Shown here piece after piece: positions 1-12,300 of a stretch of 64,000 nucleotides of DNA. The stretch's first letter is position 1, and the number at the start of each line of letters is the position of its first letter. Under the pieces are notes generated by a model. It made no database searches, was not told the DNA's origin, and saw nothing but the letters and a program-made list of their open reading frames with translations. This stretch comes from Botrytis cinerea B05.10 (Eukaryota; Ascomycota; Leotiomycetes; Helotiales; Sclerotiniaceae): assembly GCF_000143535.2 (NCBI RefSeq), contig NC_037320.1, positions 1,240,001 through 1,304,000 on the forward strand. Direction: 5' to 3'. The position numbers and the translations under genes were made by a program.

Positions 1-2519
1 GTGGCATTGCACCATAATCAGCGTCATAGTTTGCAAAATTGCTCGTAGATCTAAACGAACTTGAACTAGGCTTTCGAGTTGGAGTCGCTTGTACAGAATC
101 TCGAAATGGGTCAAGATCGTATGAAGAACGAGCTTTGGATTGTGGTATAGTAGGTACACTTGATGGGGGAATGATACCAAGCTCCATCTGGTCGAAATCT
201 CTAGATCTGCCAATAGTCGAGTGAGATTCACTGAAAATGTCCTTTTGACGGTTGGTTTTGGGAGTGGCTTTGATCTGTACCGATTGAAATGCTTGGAACA
301 GCGGATTCCTAACAGGCTTTTTAGATTTTCGAGGATGTCCAGCAGAGGCAGATCTTCGTTCGGCGGTCTCAACCAAAGCTTTACCAGCGAGCTCACGATT
401 TGGCTTCTTTAGTGCTGAAATAGCATCCTTCAATTTTGCATCGATTGCAGCTTGTTTCTTTGCTTTTGAATTAGGGTCTGGCGCAAGTGTACTCATATCC
501 ACCTCTCTTTGGGAAAATCTTTTGGAATTCAAAACTCCACCTCTATTAACATGAAGAGGCTTAAACTCGGCAGAAGGTATACTAGATAGGGACGGGGCTT
601 CACTTGTCTCTCTTTTCAGACCGGGGATGGTAGGATCGGTAGCCGACCTCATTAAGGAAATGGCTCTATTTGAGCCTATTGACATACTACGTCTCTCCCT
701 ATCGTCTGTCAATACACGCTGCAGACTCTTCTTCTGCTTTGCAGGGACAGGACGCTTAGTGATAGTCCCTGGCCGAGTAAGTGTGTTTGAGAAACTTGCA
801 GCTTTAGAAGCCCTAGGCTTTGAGGCCGATTTAGTAATGGGTCCTCCAAGCTTGCGGTTTATCGCATCACAACGATCGGGCAGGCGGGCCGAGAAGAACG
901 GTACAATGACCTCTATACAGAAGTCCTTGAGAATATTGTCAGTATGTTTCAAGGTATTGCTGGACGTGAGGCCGGAGCTTGTATCTGGAGCCTTGATAGC
1001 TTCACTTGCAATGGATTGCCAAATGCATAGTCGATCAATATGAACGTCAATAAGCATCGTGAGATGATCCTGTTTTCGAGTCTTGGGTGTCCTTTCTTTG
1101 CTTTGTATAATACCATCGTCAATTGGTAGACTTGGTAAGCCTCCGTCTAAATTTTCATTTGTCGAAACTAAAGGTTGTAGAGCAAAAACCTCAAGTATTA
1201 TTATCATTTGGAGTTGTGTTTCGCGAATACGCAGATTTGCTATACGAGTTTTCGCTAACTCTTCTTTAGATGACCCTGGAGCCCCGGTTTCTATCTCCTC
1301 GTCATGACCAATCCACCATTGCTTAATGAGCGACTCTTCGTTTGGATACAGCCCATTCTTGCCAGGTTTCATTTTCTTGTTGCTCTTCCTCTTTTTGGGT
1401 TTCACTGTAGTATCGTCGGCACTTTGGTCATGAATATCGATGGATGAGACGCAGACAGGTACACCACCGCGATACTTCTTGTCAAGAAGGGTACTTGATA
1501 GTACAAGGCTTTCTAAGAATGCGATGTGTTCACTCATGTCGAGATTTGCGTCGAAGTCGAGGTTAAAAGCCGCGCGTGCTCGTGATAATGGACCTTTTGC
1601 AAAATAGGCTAGTGAAGTCTTTGAAAGATAAAGTGATTCGAAGTACTGAGTTCGAACATTATCAAAAATCTCAGTAGAAGTGGCTTTTGTTTTCGTCTCC
1701 AAAGCAGGTAAACAGATGGTGGCTTGGGTGTCATTTTGAGGTTCGGATGCGAGTGATTTTTCGGGGGCAACTGATTGAGGCCGAGATTCTGGCAACAGTG
1801 GCGTAGATGGGCGTTTGATCATAGACTGTATCGCTTCAATAGCGAGTCTCTTCTTCTTGGTATATTTGCTTCCTTCCGATGTGATCAATGGCTCGGTCGA
1901 GGTTTCGAAATGAGTTGAACCGAAAGGTAGTCCCTTCACCGACACACCTGTGCGCTCGGTCTGGGCTACCACGGCCGATGATTTCAATTGATGTATATTG
2001 ATCCAAGAACCCAGTTGTAAAATCACATATAATCCTCGCGATTCTCTCTCGACAGCGTATAAAGTGCGATTGTCATCTAACCTGGCTATGAGAACCATTG
2101 GCTGGTTTCCCATTCGTTCCTCCAATTCCAGTATCTTAACATGCGTCTCGAAAAGTCGTGATTGGGGCAAAGGATTGGCTGCAGACCCTATGTCTAGATA
2201 TGAGAGTGGTAGCTGTGACCGTGGTAATAGTACTATAGGCTGAAAAGTCCGAGGCCGGGTGTTGACTTTGGATGGGTATGGCTATTTTCAGATCAGACAT
2301 GGCATTGTAAAAATAAGTAAATAGATTACCCACCTTGACAACGAACGTATCTTTTAGCAAGTCCTCCAATGAATTGCCATCTCTCTTCCGCTTTTTGCTC
2401 CCCAGGTTTCCTATATCATCGTGACATATTGATTGGGAGCTTGGGGTCAAGACACCAGATTGTCGACGCGCTTGGTGAATCGACGCGTCGGAGAAAGGGG
2501 ATGCATCTTGACTTGACAT
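1..2519 (-). CDS. SLD3: DNA replication regulator Sld3 (C-terminus cut off by the window edge)
   Basis: Sld3 is loaded with Cdc45 on the Mcm2-7 helicase at licensed origins and, once phosphorylated by CDK, binds Dpb11 to start replication in the nucleus. Seen: exon 1 (2519-2334) encodes a Ser-rich leader ending LEDLLKDTFVVK. A 52-bp intron (2333-2282) follows, and exon 2 (from 2281) continues PYPSKVNTRPRTF...LPRSQLPLSYLD, so the conserved VVKPYPS motif spans the junction. Further in lies YFESLYLSKTSLAYFAKGPLSRARAAF, which I recognise as the Sld3/Treslin-type Cdc45-binding (STD) region. The C-terminal half is basic, Ser/Pro-rich and low in complexity, as expected for the CDK-regulated tail. 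The frame stays open to base 1, so at least 822 residues are present and the stop lies outside. The start is the first ATG of the open frame. It is transcribed away from the MAPKKK gene across a 2.1 kb gap. Family assignment is from motif memory. Confidence 0.85.
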
Positions 2520-3746
2520 AGCACCCGAATATTGATATTTGTTATATCATGAGGAAGATATTTTATACAATGATCTCTAATTGATACAAAGCAAAGACTG
2601 TTTAGAAAATTGATGTTGTTGGTGAACGATAGGTAGTACCTTGACAATACAAAAAGCAATTTGCAATATAATATTTCTATATCGGCATCTAGACTCTAGA
2701 CGCGTTCCACGCGAGGCTACCAATTGACAGGGATCGTAGGTGTAAGTGCCCAAGCACGTGCCCAGGGCATTTTAGCATCGGAGCTTTTTTCCCCGATGCG
2801 ATCGATCACTGGAACATTTTGGATCCCAAAATTGAGCCCCTTCATCAGCCTTTCTGAAAGTTCGGCTCGTTCTGCACGCACAAGACATACGTCCCTCCCT
2901 CCCCATCTGCCCTCGAGTGGCCCAGACCAGCCAAATGAAATCGTTTGGCTTGTGTATCATAAAAGAGGGAACGACAAGCCTCCAATTCCAAGTTCCAGCA
3001 GATCCCCGGCTGGCATGGAAAGGTTAAGATAGATATGATGTTGAGACAACACAAGCCACTTTCACTATCTGATAAACATATCCTCATCACAGTGAACACC
3101 CGCCCGGGCATCTTTGGCCATGCAGATCTTGACACCCATGATCTTCGGGCTGTATGGGTGGCATGTACACGCTCTGACTGAATGCAACATTATATCATGT
3201 GTGCTGTCCATGCCGTCCTAAACTAACATCGTATAGGAATTCGCAAGATGCTCCAGCCTCAACAAACTATCGCCTGCCGTTCATTCTACAGCCTCGAGTC
3301 AAGATTCCCAAATTTGAACTCCCCTCGCTCCCTCGCTTCTATCGCAGATGGTCGCTCGGTAAGTAGTGGCTTGGCTTTTGAGGACTCACTTTGAAACCCA
3401 TCAAATATGGATTCCAAGCTTGTCATTGGAAGTGAAGGATATGATCGTCGTGGCGGGTGGCAAACGAAATAATGTCGCGGGGTGAAGTATGGCTCGCATG
3501 CTTTTGTTTTTGGAATGACAATCATGGCATCGGTACCATGAAAATGAATCCCTTGCTAGGTAGGTATATGGATGTAGCCGGAAAGCAATACCTGGGTATC
3601 TCCCGTATTAGTAGAATAGAATGATATAGCAAATGTGATTGGGCTCCTCAAATAATTAAATTTTGACTTTGTGTAAGAGTATAGGAGAATAGAAGAGAAT
3701 GCCTGTCACGGAGTAGAGATCTATTTGAGTATTGCTTATTGGGATC

Positions 3747-3786
3747 TCTCTCCTCTCTCTCTTCCTCTCTCTCTTCCTCTCTCTCC
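3747..3786. repeat. CT-rich microsatellite
   Basis: Imperfect tandem CTCTCTCTTCC units read directly from the sequence, in the gap upstream of the OS-4 kinase. Confidence 0.8.
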
Positions 3787-4159
3787 AATCCATCTAGGTC
3801 GGCGTCTAGAAAGGTACTACTCAATCGTTATTAGAGCTAGAGCTAGGGAGATATCTAACTCAAATCATTCACTTGCCGACGTCGGTATTCGGTGTTCGCA
3901 GAGGGATGAATGAACTGGGGATGAAAGTGTATCCGAAGATGTCGACTACTCTGTGCTAGTCATAGCCAAAAGCCCAAATGGGAGACTTTTTGATAATTTT
4001 GCATTTACAGCGGGTCCTGAAGATCGATAATTGTGCCCCAATCCCAATCAACACTACCTAGTCCTCATCTTAAAAGCTACCCAATGGCCTTACCTGCCTA
4101 CTTGAGTCTTGATTGGTATAGGAATCTCTGATAGATGGGATTTCAGCTCAAGGTCATCA

Positions 4160-4252
4160 GACATGTATATATGTAAACACATGTAAACACATGTAAACAT
4201 TTATATACATATACATACATACATATATACATATATACATATATACATATCC
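4160..4252. repeat. ATGTAAACAC and ACATATAT tandem repeats
   Basis: Three copies of the decamer ATGTAAACAC (4171-4200) run into an alternating ACATATATACAT array. It lies 400-500 bp upstream of the OS-4 start, so it is either promoter or long-leader sequence. Confidence 0.8.
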
Positions 4253-4658
4253 ACTCGTTGTGTGAGAGTTGATACATCTTCCTACTGGAAGCTTTCCAAG
4301 AAGAATCCCCATTTACCTACATGCCTACCCACCTACCTACCTAGTACTCATTTATCTCTCTCGGTCTACATCAGTGCGAAAGGCAACATAGATTTTTTTC
4401 TCGACTTTAGCTTTCTCTCTCTTGTATCCTCATCTGCCATTGAAAATTCCTCCAAACTCTACTTTTCACGAACCTAAATCGAAGTTCTAGACATTCACCA
4501 AAAACAAGTACCACTTGCATCTATATCACCACTCTCACTCTTTTACCCCCCCCTGCTTTATCGGTACCAGGATGACTTCCCATCGACGCTAAACAAAGGG
4601 CAAATTAGGTACTTTTCGCAACCTCTGTTTTTCCTAATAATCAGTTTCACTCTTGAAC

Positions 4659-7600
4659 ATGAGCTCGGAGATTTCACCTCGTGCTGTACGTTTCACAGGC
4701 GGGGACGACAACCACAGGTTCGATTCATTAAAATCTTCGGTGATCATGGAGCGCCCACATGTCGAAACCAGCGACTCTGGAGGCTCTGGTTCTTCTGCAG
4801 ATTCCCACGACTTTGTCGAACATTTAAGCCCGGATGCTGCACACGACGCACATCCCGATGCCTTTCACCCTATCGATCCTCGACCCCAGATGAATAGTAT
4901 GAATTCGAGCATGCGTAGTCGAGGCAGCAATTCAGAAACAAATGGAGCGATATACAGCCGCGAAACTGCATTCAGCCCTCCGCCACAGACTCCTTTGAAT
5001 GGCGCAACGGCCAGATCTCAGAGGCCTACTGCACCAGCCCGAACTCCTTCGAGTACATACGCGCCTGCGCGGCGACCTCCACAAGCTCCATACATGTCAA
5101 TTTCGGATCGTCATCGATCCGGCTCAAACTCGAGATTTAATAGACAAGACCCAAGTGGCGCATATCGTGCGCAAGAAAGAGCTTATGTGCAACGACTACG
5201 GCAAAATGACCCACCCTTCGAATATTTCGCTGAACCTTACACACCTAGTCTTGGATATGGAACGGGATCAGATACTGAAGAGGAATCCCCATCAGAGTTA
5301 CAATTCGATGGTGACCCCTTCGATCAAGAGACTGTACTTTTCTACAACAACGATGACATACAACCTACTCAGGAAGACTTGAAAGATCCCGCAAATAGAG
5401 AACGTCTGGAATGGCATGGGATGTTAGCATCTGTGCTAACCGGAGACGTAGTTAGGCAAGAGAAGAAACGTTTAATTGGTAATTCGGAAAACAAAGCAGA
5501 AAACATTGGCACCGAGATCTGGCTTGGTATACGATCAAAGGTATGCGGCAGAAGTCTAGGGGCCCAGCGACGAATATTAGAAGACACCCGGGCCAACCTT
5601 GACACCGTTCTAGAGGAAATTATTAAGTTTCAGGTGCAAGGTGAGAGTGAGGCTGGGAAGTCACCTATTGATCAAGTGCGGGGCATAGTTGCAAAGATTG
5701 AGAAGTGTGAAAGTCTATACCCATCTCGCACTGGCTTGGAAATGGCGAATAAACTGGCAGCGTCTACACAATTCGCTGCTACCTGCGACGCCGTCATATC
5801 ATGGCACAATACCACCGAACTTATCAACATTGAGCTTGCCATCCTGCAAAACTGGGTAGGGAATCCGGAACTCGACTTCACCAAAGTGAGACAGCGCTCA
5901 CCTTCAGGACACGGACTCTCCGACGAATCTTCATTCATTGACAGGTTGCTCAAGGAGGATGGGTTAAGATCTCTACAAGGCGATAAAAGCATACTTTTAG
6001 GTGTATCTGAGGTTATCATGAAAGCAAAGAATACATTGATTGAGAATTCCGAAGGGTTTGCGAAACGCCATTTACCTCCTTATATCGAAGAGTTACTCAC
6101 TCTCATAAACTTCCCGTCGCGCCTCATTGAAGAGATTATCAAGGTTCGACTAAACTATGCGAAGAAGATGCGAGAATCCACTCAGCAGAACACCATGATG
6201 GCCGAGCAAATGATTTCGCAGTTCAGAATATTACTGAAACTTGCCATATTAATTAAGCAGGAGTACCTAACGATTTCAAATCCCGAGCCTGGGTGGGATT
6301 TACCACCTTGTATCGATGAGTCTTTTGACCAAGTAGTTTTAGATGCCCTTAAGTTTTACTTCAAGATGCTCAATTGGAAATTGGGCGGAAACAAGAACAC
6401 TTTTAAAGAAGCCGAAGTTCTTGAGCAAGAATGGGACTTCTCTAACGAGATCGGACGACATCTACAAGGCGGTGATGTTGAAGTGGCCGAGCAGTTTAGT
6501 TCTCTTACCCACAAGGCCTTCTTCCGGCTAAATACCACTTTCGAAAGAGAAATGGTGAGAAAGCCACAGGAAACAGCTTCTGAGATGACGAAGCGTTACA
6601 AGCAGAGTCTAGACTCCGTTCGTGTGCGGCAGCGTATGTTACAAAGATTTTCCAGAGTTTTGAGTGATCGCTTCGAAAACTCGACGGACTTCAGCATTGC
6701 TATGAAGCAGAGTGGTTTGCAAGAACTCTACTCAAGGCTTATTGAAACTGGTCACTTCTTGGTGTATACTGCGAGCATCGAGCACGATGGCATCTTCCTC
6801 ATAGCCTCTCCATCTTTGTACAATCGACCCCAAGATATCCAGTCCATTCTAGGAACCTGCTATCACACTGAGGACATACAAGAAGATCCTAGCAATCCTT
6901 ATATATTAATTCTTCGCCCCGAGGTACCAATAGGATGGGATGGTCGACAAGTCGATTCGGCTTTGATAAACATCAACATAGATTTGAAAGTTGGCCATCT
7001 TCGACTTATTGCAGATGGATCACAAGCCAGATTATCAAATGCTCGCATTGCGTTTTTAGATTCGATCGGAATTCATCTTGATATGGTGGTTGAACAGAGA
7101 TCCCATCTCAAGAAAGTTCACATTAAATTGACCGACATTAAGAAAGTAGTGTATAAGCTATCGAACTTGATAATGGACAGCGTTGAAATTGTTCGAAAAC
7201 AAACAAAAGGGCTGGAGTGTCAAGAACTCATCCAAACCTGTTTCATCTTCGCTACCGAGTTTGGTCAGCGGTCTTTGCCTTATATGGATCGAAACCGAAA
7301 GCAAATGAACAACATCAAACTCACAAAGATTGCCCTTGATTGGGTGAGCTTCATTTGTGATGACTGCGTTCCTACGGACCGTAAAACATTCAGATGGGCT
7401 GTACTTGCACTTGAATTTGCAATGGGTATGACTCAAGGCCAACATATTCTAGCATTAGGGGAAGATGAGTATACAAGACTTCGATCCAAGGTCTCGGGAT
7501 GTATGTCTCTACTAATTTCACATTTTGATATCATGGGTGCAAGATCAAACTTGGCCGCTCAAGCAGAGAAACAGCGGGTGGAGACCTTAAATGGTCAATT

Positions 7601-8777
7601 TAGGAAGATGGATATCAGGGGAATGGCTGACGATGAGGAATCAGCTGCTTTTGTTCTCAACCAGCGCCTTGAACTGATAGCTGATCTTGATGAAGAACGA
7701 AAGGTTATCGAGGCAGAAAGACAAGCTCTCGGCAGAGTTCTTGAAGAAAACAACGAAGCAGACCGATCTCTCACGCATCTTTCTGCTTCCCCATCTAATA
7801 TCAATATGCGCTGGCAACAAGGCAACTTTGTTGGAGGTGGTACCTTTGGATCAGTGTACGCTGCGATCAATCTGGACTCTGGTCATCTTATGGCTGTGAA
7901 GGAGATTCGTCTACAAGATCCTAACCTTATTCCCACAATTGCTGCTCAGATTGCCGATGAGATGCATGTCTTAGAGGTTCTCGATCACCCCAACGTGGTT
8001 TCATATCATGGAATTGAAGTCCATCGCGACAAAGTCTATATTTTCATGGAGTACTGTTCTGGCGGGTCACTTGCAGGTCTTCTGGAGCATGGAAGAATTG
8101 AAGACGAACAGGTTATAATGGTGTACGCTTTGCAACTTCTTGAAGGTCTAGCATATCTTCACGAAAGTGGCATTGTTCATCGTGACATCAAACCAGAAAG
8201 TAAGTTATATATTCGCCTCATCCATATTTTGATGATTTTTCTAACAATAAACACAGATATTCTTCTCGATCACAACGGTGTGATTAAATACGTAGATTTT
8301 GGCGCCGCAAAGGTTATTGCTCGTCAAGGTAAAACACTTGTCACTGCGACTACAGCCAGTATTGCCAATAAAAACAAATCCATGACTGGAACCCCAATGT
8401 ACATGTCGCCTGAAGTCATCAAAGGAGAGAACCCAGGACGAGCTGGTTCAGTCGATGTCTGGTCACTCGGCTGCGTTATCCTTGAAATGGCTACAGGTCG
8501 TCGACCCTGGACATCTCTTGATAACGAATGGGCCATCATGTACAATATCGCCCAAGGCAATCCTCCTCAAATGCCATCACCAGATCAACTCAGCCCTCAG
8601 GGTATTGATTTCATCAAGAAATGCTTTATCAGAGACCCCAAGAAACGTGCTTCAGCACCGGAGCTCTTACAACACGAATGGATTGTTGCAATCAAGAGCC
8701 AGGTCTCTATCGAGCCACAAACACCAAGCGATAGTGGAAGCTCTCAGTCTAGTACCAGGGGGAGTTTCATTAATTGA
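4659..8777 (+). CDS. OS4: MAP kinase kinase kinase of the HOG osmostress pathway (Ssk2/Wis4/OS-4 family)
   Basis: In the family this cytoplasmic kinase is activated by the response regulator Ssk1 and phosphorylates the Pbs2/OS-5 MAPKK. It controls osmotic stress and phenylpyrrole/dicarboximide responses. Seen: about 1353 residues, the usual length. The N-terminal 200 residues are Ser/Pro-rich and disordered, followed by a long helical regulatory region. The Ser/Thr kinase domain is at about 1055-1330, with Gly loop GGGTFGSVYA (~1059), VKEI lysine (~1079), HRDIKPEN loop (~1174), DFG (1194) and TPMYMSPE activation segment. One intron (8200-8256, GTAAGT...CTAAC...ACAG, 57 bp) splits the HRDIKPEN motif after the first base of the Asn codon. 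It is a multiple of three and has no stop, so genomic DNA reads through it. The start is the ATG at 4659; the open frame begins two codons earlier at a TTG. Confidence 0.93.
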   Translation: MSSEISPRAVRFTGGDDNHRFDSLKSSVIMERPHVETSDSGGSGSSADSHDFVEHLSPDAAHDAHPDAFHPIDPRPQMNSMNSSMRSRGSNSETNGAIYSRETAFSPPPQTPLNGATARSQRPTAPARTPSSTYAPARRPPQAPYMSISDRHRSGSNSRFNRQDPSGAYRAQERAYVQRLRQNDPPFEYFAEPYTPSLGYGTGSDTEEESPSELQFDGDPFDQETVLFYNNDDIQPTQEDLKDPANRERLEWHGMLASVLTGDVVRQEKKRLIGNSENKAENIGTEIWLGIRSKVCGRSLGAQRRILEDTRANLDTVLEEIIKFQVQGESEAGKSPIDQVRGIVAKIEKCESLYPSRTGLEMANKLAASTQFAATCDAVISWHNTTELINIELAILQNWVGNPELDFTKVRQRSPSGHGLSDESSFIDRLLKEDGLRSLQGDKSILLGVSEVIMKAKNTLIENSEGFAKRHLPPYIEELLTLINFPSRLIEEIIKVRLNYAKKMRESTQQNTMMAEQMISQFRILLKLAILIKQEYLTISNPEPGWDLPPCIDESFDQVVLDALKFYFKMLNWKLGGNKNTFKEAEVLEQEWDFSNEIGRHLQGGDVEVAEQFSSLTHKAFFRLNTTFEREMVRKPQETASEMTKRYKQSLDSVRVRQRMLQRFSRVLSDRFENSTDFSIAMKQSGLQELYSRLIETGHFLVYTASIEHDGIFLIASPSLYNRPQDIQSILGTCYHTEDIQEDPSNPYILILRPEVPIGWDGRQVDSALININIDLKVGHLRLIADGSQARLSNARIAFLDSIGIHLDMVVEQRSHLKKVHIKLTDIKKVVYKLSNLIMDSVEIVRKQTKGLECQELIQTCFIFATEFGQRSLPYMDRNRKQMNNIKLTKIALDWVSFICDDCVPTDRKTFRWAVLALEFAMGMTQGQHILALGEDEYTRLRSKVSGCMSLLISHFDIMGARSNLAAQAEKQRVETLNGQFRKMDIRGMADDEESAAFVLNQRLELIADLDEERKVIEAERQALGRVLEENNEADRSLTHLSASPSNINMRWQQGNFVGGGTFGSVYAAINLDSGHLMAVKEIRLQDPNLIPTIAAQIADEMHVLEVLDHPNVVSYHGIEVHRDKVYIFMEYCSGGSLAGLLEHGRIEDEQVIMVYALQLLEGLAYLHESGIVHRDIKPESKLYIRLIHILMIFLTINTDILLDHNGVIKYVDFGAAKVIARQGKTLVTATTASIANKNKSMTGTPMYMSPEVIKGENPGRAGSVDVWSLGCVILEMATGRRPWTSLDNEWAIMYNIAQGNPPQMPSPDQLSPQGIDFIKKCFIRDPKKRASAPELLQHEWIVAIKSQVSIEPQTPSDSGSSQSSTRGSFIN

Positions 8778-10074
8778 GGTATTATAAGTTCTCGCTTTCT
8801 TCAACTATTCTTGTCGGTGTTTACAGCACCTTTCTTCTACTTTTCAAACAAGAAAACTTTTCCTTTGTATTTGCATTTGTCATTATTGTTTTTTCGGTCG
8901 TTTGGGGGGAAAAGCGCAGCACATGAAGCGTCTTTGGTGGGCATTGGGTTTGGGCACAATGGGTCGAATTGGAACTAGATGTATATGAGGGATATACATA
9001 TACACGAGACTTTTTCATCAGCGATTGAGTTGGGAGTTGGTATTTTTCGTAGCATATATGTGTTTATGAGGAAAGTTAGGCTTAACTTTCTAACGTCTAT
9101 TTGGTTGTGCGAACATAAATGTAGTGTTGAGTTGATGTCCAGGGTTGCAATGGAGAGGAAGCCGGAGGTTGAGATGAGAAACTGGATGGTCAGGTGTAAT
9201 ACACGCATGGAAGCAAAGGGCAGACTGAATCTCGTTTCGAGGCGGCGAAGGGGTGATGGCGGTACGCGGTCAGCAGAAGATGATAGAAGTTAACATTGGA
9301 AAGCGTGGCCAGAACACGTCTCTTGTTGGAAGGATGGAAGTGGGTGTGGAAACCTGTAGTATAATCAGAGCAATAATGAAACACGATGATATCGCCGGTA
9401 TGACAGCATACCATTACAACAATGTTCCAATTTATTTTCACCTGTCACATCATTGACCACCGCTCTCAAAATCCACTCTGGGCCGGATATAACACTCCGC
9501 CGGAAATATACATACCAGATGCATCGGACAGTGCTCGGCGCTTCCACTCAGAGCCCCACTCCTTTATGCCACAAAGGCGATATCCGCGTTAGCGATCGAC
9601 GGTTCTGCCATGGAAAACCCAATCATGAACTATGCAAATTGGGGACGAAACGCAAGGCTGAGAAGATGCCGTGAGTTTTCGGAGATGTGACGGGAAGAAT
9701 CCAGTTTTTCCCAGTCTCAACTTCATAATTCAGATTACGAGTACAGGCGATTGAAAAGTGCGCGGAGATGCAGGTTTGGATGGAAAAGTTTTTTATTGTG
9801 GATGGATTTTGCGATTGTAGATAGCTAATGTGGAGACTTGTAGATATGGGTTGGATGGCGAGAATGGGAGGGGAATTTTTGAGGAGGGGTGGAGGGGTGG
9901 AGGGGTATATCTTGAGGCTGTTTCCTGCATATTTGGGTTTTTCTTTTCTTTTCTCTATGCCGGGGAGGAAATTACGAAGGAGGTTTAAGAATTGTGAAGA
10001 TTAGGGTTCTTGATACGAGGTTTTTGCCAAAGCTCATACTGTACGGAATCCTCAGATAGGGTCGAGGTCTAATA
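8778..10074. other. Intergenic region, OS-4 3' side to Git1-like permease
   Basis: Contains the 3' flank of OS-4 and the promoter of the permease. A GAGGGGTG G-rich tandem stretch lies near 9875-9905. I see no gene; the open frames are short and without recognisable motifs. Confidence 0.55.
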
Positions 10075-11622
10075 ATGACTGCATCACAAGATATCGCTAA
10101 GCGGGATTTGTCTTCGATGGGGGGAGAGAAAAATGCTCAAAATAATGCGGCTGAAGAGGTGAGGGATGTCGAATCGGATGCTGAGTCTATGGATACTAAA
10201 GCTGGGTCTATATGGACGATTATGGGATCTGTAAGTGGTGCATGCATCTACAGGACAGTAGTCGATGATTGTATTAATGATCATAGGCAATGGCGAACTA
10301 TTCAGATGGATATCAACAGGGCTTAGTAAGTTTTCTTTCGATCTGAGTATCGTCATGTTGAACTGCCCGTCTAACAAAGACAGGCGTCCAGTACAAATGT
10401 AGTGTTTAATCATCTCCTGGGCACCAAAGTCTACACCTCTACAATCCAAACCCGGATTTCCAATGCCCTGCTTGTCGGTTCCGTCATCGGTATCCTGATG
10501 CTCGGCTATACGTCTGACAAGTTCTCCCGCAAGGGAGGCATGCTTTTCACATCCGCTCTCGTCATCATCGGCTCCCTGCTCTCCACGCTTGCGTTCCAAG
10601 TACAGCCTTCCTCAAACATGCTTTGGTTCCTCACCATCGCTCGCGGTATAGCAGGTGTAGGCGTCGGAGGCGAATATCCCACTTCCGCAGCCGCCGCACT
10701 CGAAGGGTCCGCCGATTCCTTCGACCAGCAACGAGGACCCATCCAAGTCCTCATCTCTACCATGATGGCCACAACCGGTTCCCCCACCTGCACACTCGTC
10801 TATCTCCTTTCCCTCCTGGCCTCGGACAACAATTTGAAAGTGGCTTTCCACGCCATCTACAGCATAAGTACCATTCTCCCCCTCTTCGTCGTCCTCTTCC
10901 GTCTGCGCATGACCGATGGAACACTCTTCCAAAAATCCAATCTCCGAAAACGTTCCATCCCGTGGCGCTTCGTCATCCGCAAATACGGGCTCCGGTGCCT
11001 GGGCACCAGCACCGCGTTCTTCCTCTACGACTTTGTCAATTTTCCAAATAGCATCATGAGCGCCGCTATCATTAATGGTCTTGTGCCCGGCAAGAACGTC
11101 CGCACGGTCGCCATTTGGCAATTCATTCTCGCCGTGTTCCCCATCCCCGGCGTGTTGCTAGGCATGTGGCTCGTGAACCGCATTGGGAGAAAATGGACGG
11201 GCATCCTCGGGTTTTCGGGATACATTCTTTTGGGATTCATTATCGGGGGGTGTTATGGGAAACTCACGACGTCGGAACATCTTCCCGCGTTTATCGTTCT
11301 GTATGGATTGTTTGCGTCGCTGGGACACATGGGGCCCGGTGCGACGATTGGGTTGATCAGTGCGGAGAGTTTCCCGACGGCGATTAGGGGGTTGGGGTAT
11401 GGGGTTAGTGCGGGGTTTGGAAAGGCGGGCGCGGCGGTCGGGACGCAGGTTTTTACGCCGATTCAGCAGGCGGCGGGGAAGAGTAGTACGTTTTTTGTGG
11501 CTGGGGGCGTGGGGGTGTTGGGAGTGTTTGTTTATTGGTTTTTGCCTGAGGGGAGGGGTGTGGATTTGAGGGAGATGGACGAGGAGTTTGAGAGGGGGTT
11601 GAAGGCGGACGCGAGAGATTAA
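10075..11622 (+). CDS. Git1-like MFS permease (glycerophosphoinositol/phosphate:H+ symporter family)
   Basis: Members import glycerophosphodiesters or phosphate across the plasma membrane. Seen: three exons, 10075-10230, 10287-10325 (only 39 bp) and 10384-11622, all junctions phase 0, giving about 477 residues. The spliced N-terminus reads IMGSAMANYSDGYQQGLASS, aligning with the SDGY motif at TM1 of Git1/Pho84-type carriers. GYTSDKFSRKGG (~106-117) is the MFS loop 2-3 signature, and GIAGVGVGGEYPTSAAAALE (~152-170) is the TM4 signature of this subfamily. Many hydrophobic segments follow, and the short acidic tail ends in DARD. No strong phosphate-specific residue was checked, so the substrate is inferred. 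Odd: wobble bases are C-rich until about 11.16 kb and then switch to G-rich to the stop. Confidence 0.85.
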
Positions 11623-12129
11623 TTGATGGGTGTGGTTGGAATTAGAAAAATAGAATGTTAGAATGTTGAGAGTTTAGACGACTGGATAAACTTTCAACAC
11701 TATTGATAGTATAGAATAAAATCTGTCAATCATAATATCAGAATACAACTTTCTCGTCACAACATATCCATATCTTCATCCTACTTCTCCGACATACCAC
11801 TCGTCGTTTGAAGTTTCCACTTCGTATTACTGCTGAAACTGTTGATTCGTAAACGGGCATGGTAAAAACAAATATGATTCCTAGCAGTATATGTGCGTTT
11901 CCAAGGTAGGTGGAGTGATCTTCTCTGATATCCAATTCAGCAAATGGGTTGTAAGCTCCATTCCTCCTCTTCTTGACTAAGAAGCAAGCGAGAGAATCCA
12001 AAAAAAAAAAAAACGATGCATAAAGGAAATAAATACTCCAAAGAGAAGAGGAGTTTTGATACCGACCCCGGGAGAGAAGAGAAGAGAAAGAGAAGAAAAG
12101 GAAAAAATACCCTCATATCATCAAACCCA

Positions 12130-12300
12130 ATCCAACCCTCCCTCCCTCCCTCCTTCCAATCTCTGAATCTTCAACCCCAAATAACTCACTCCAACCAACC
12201 AACCAACCAACCAACCAACCAACTCCCTCCTTCTCAAATTCTCAACTCAACTCAACTCAACTAAACTCAACCCAACCCAACCCAACCCAACCCAACCCCA
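12130..12300. repeat. C-rich tandem repeats (CCTC, CAAC, CTCAA, CCCAA)
   Basis: Consecutive blocks of CTCC, AACC (about seven units, ~12190-12221), CTCAA (~12239-12260) and CCCAA (~12267-12297) are read directly. Open frames over this block on either strand are artefacts of the repeats. Confidence 0.85.

Larger units (their letters stand above)
2520..4658. promoter_or_regulatory. Divergent intergenic region between SLD3 and the OS-4 kinase
   Basis: No coding frame with recognisable content is visible. The part next to OS-4 (about 4260-4658) is pyrimidine-rich, as in many fungal 5' leaders. It also holds a CT-rich microsatellite near 3747-3786 and an ATGTAAACAC / ACATATAT tandem block near 4160-4252. 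The short open frames here start at non-ATG codons or cover simple repeats. Confidence 0.6.

Noticed and set aside
8979..9293. 104-codon plus-strand frame 3' of OS-4
   Set aside because: Non-conserved texture and opposed by equally long frames on the other strand; likely chance.
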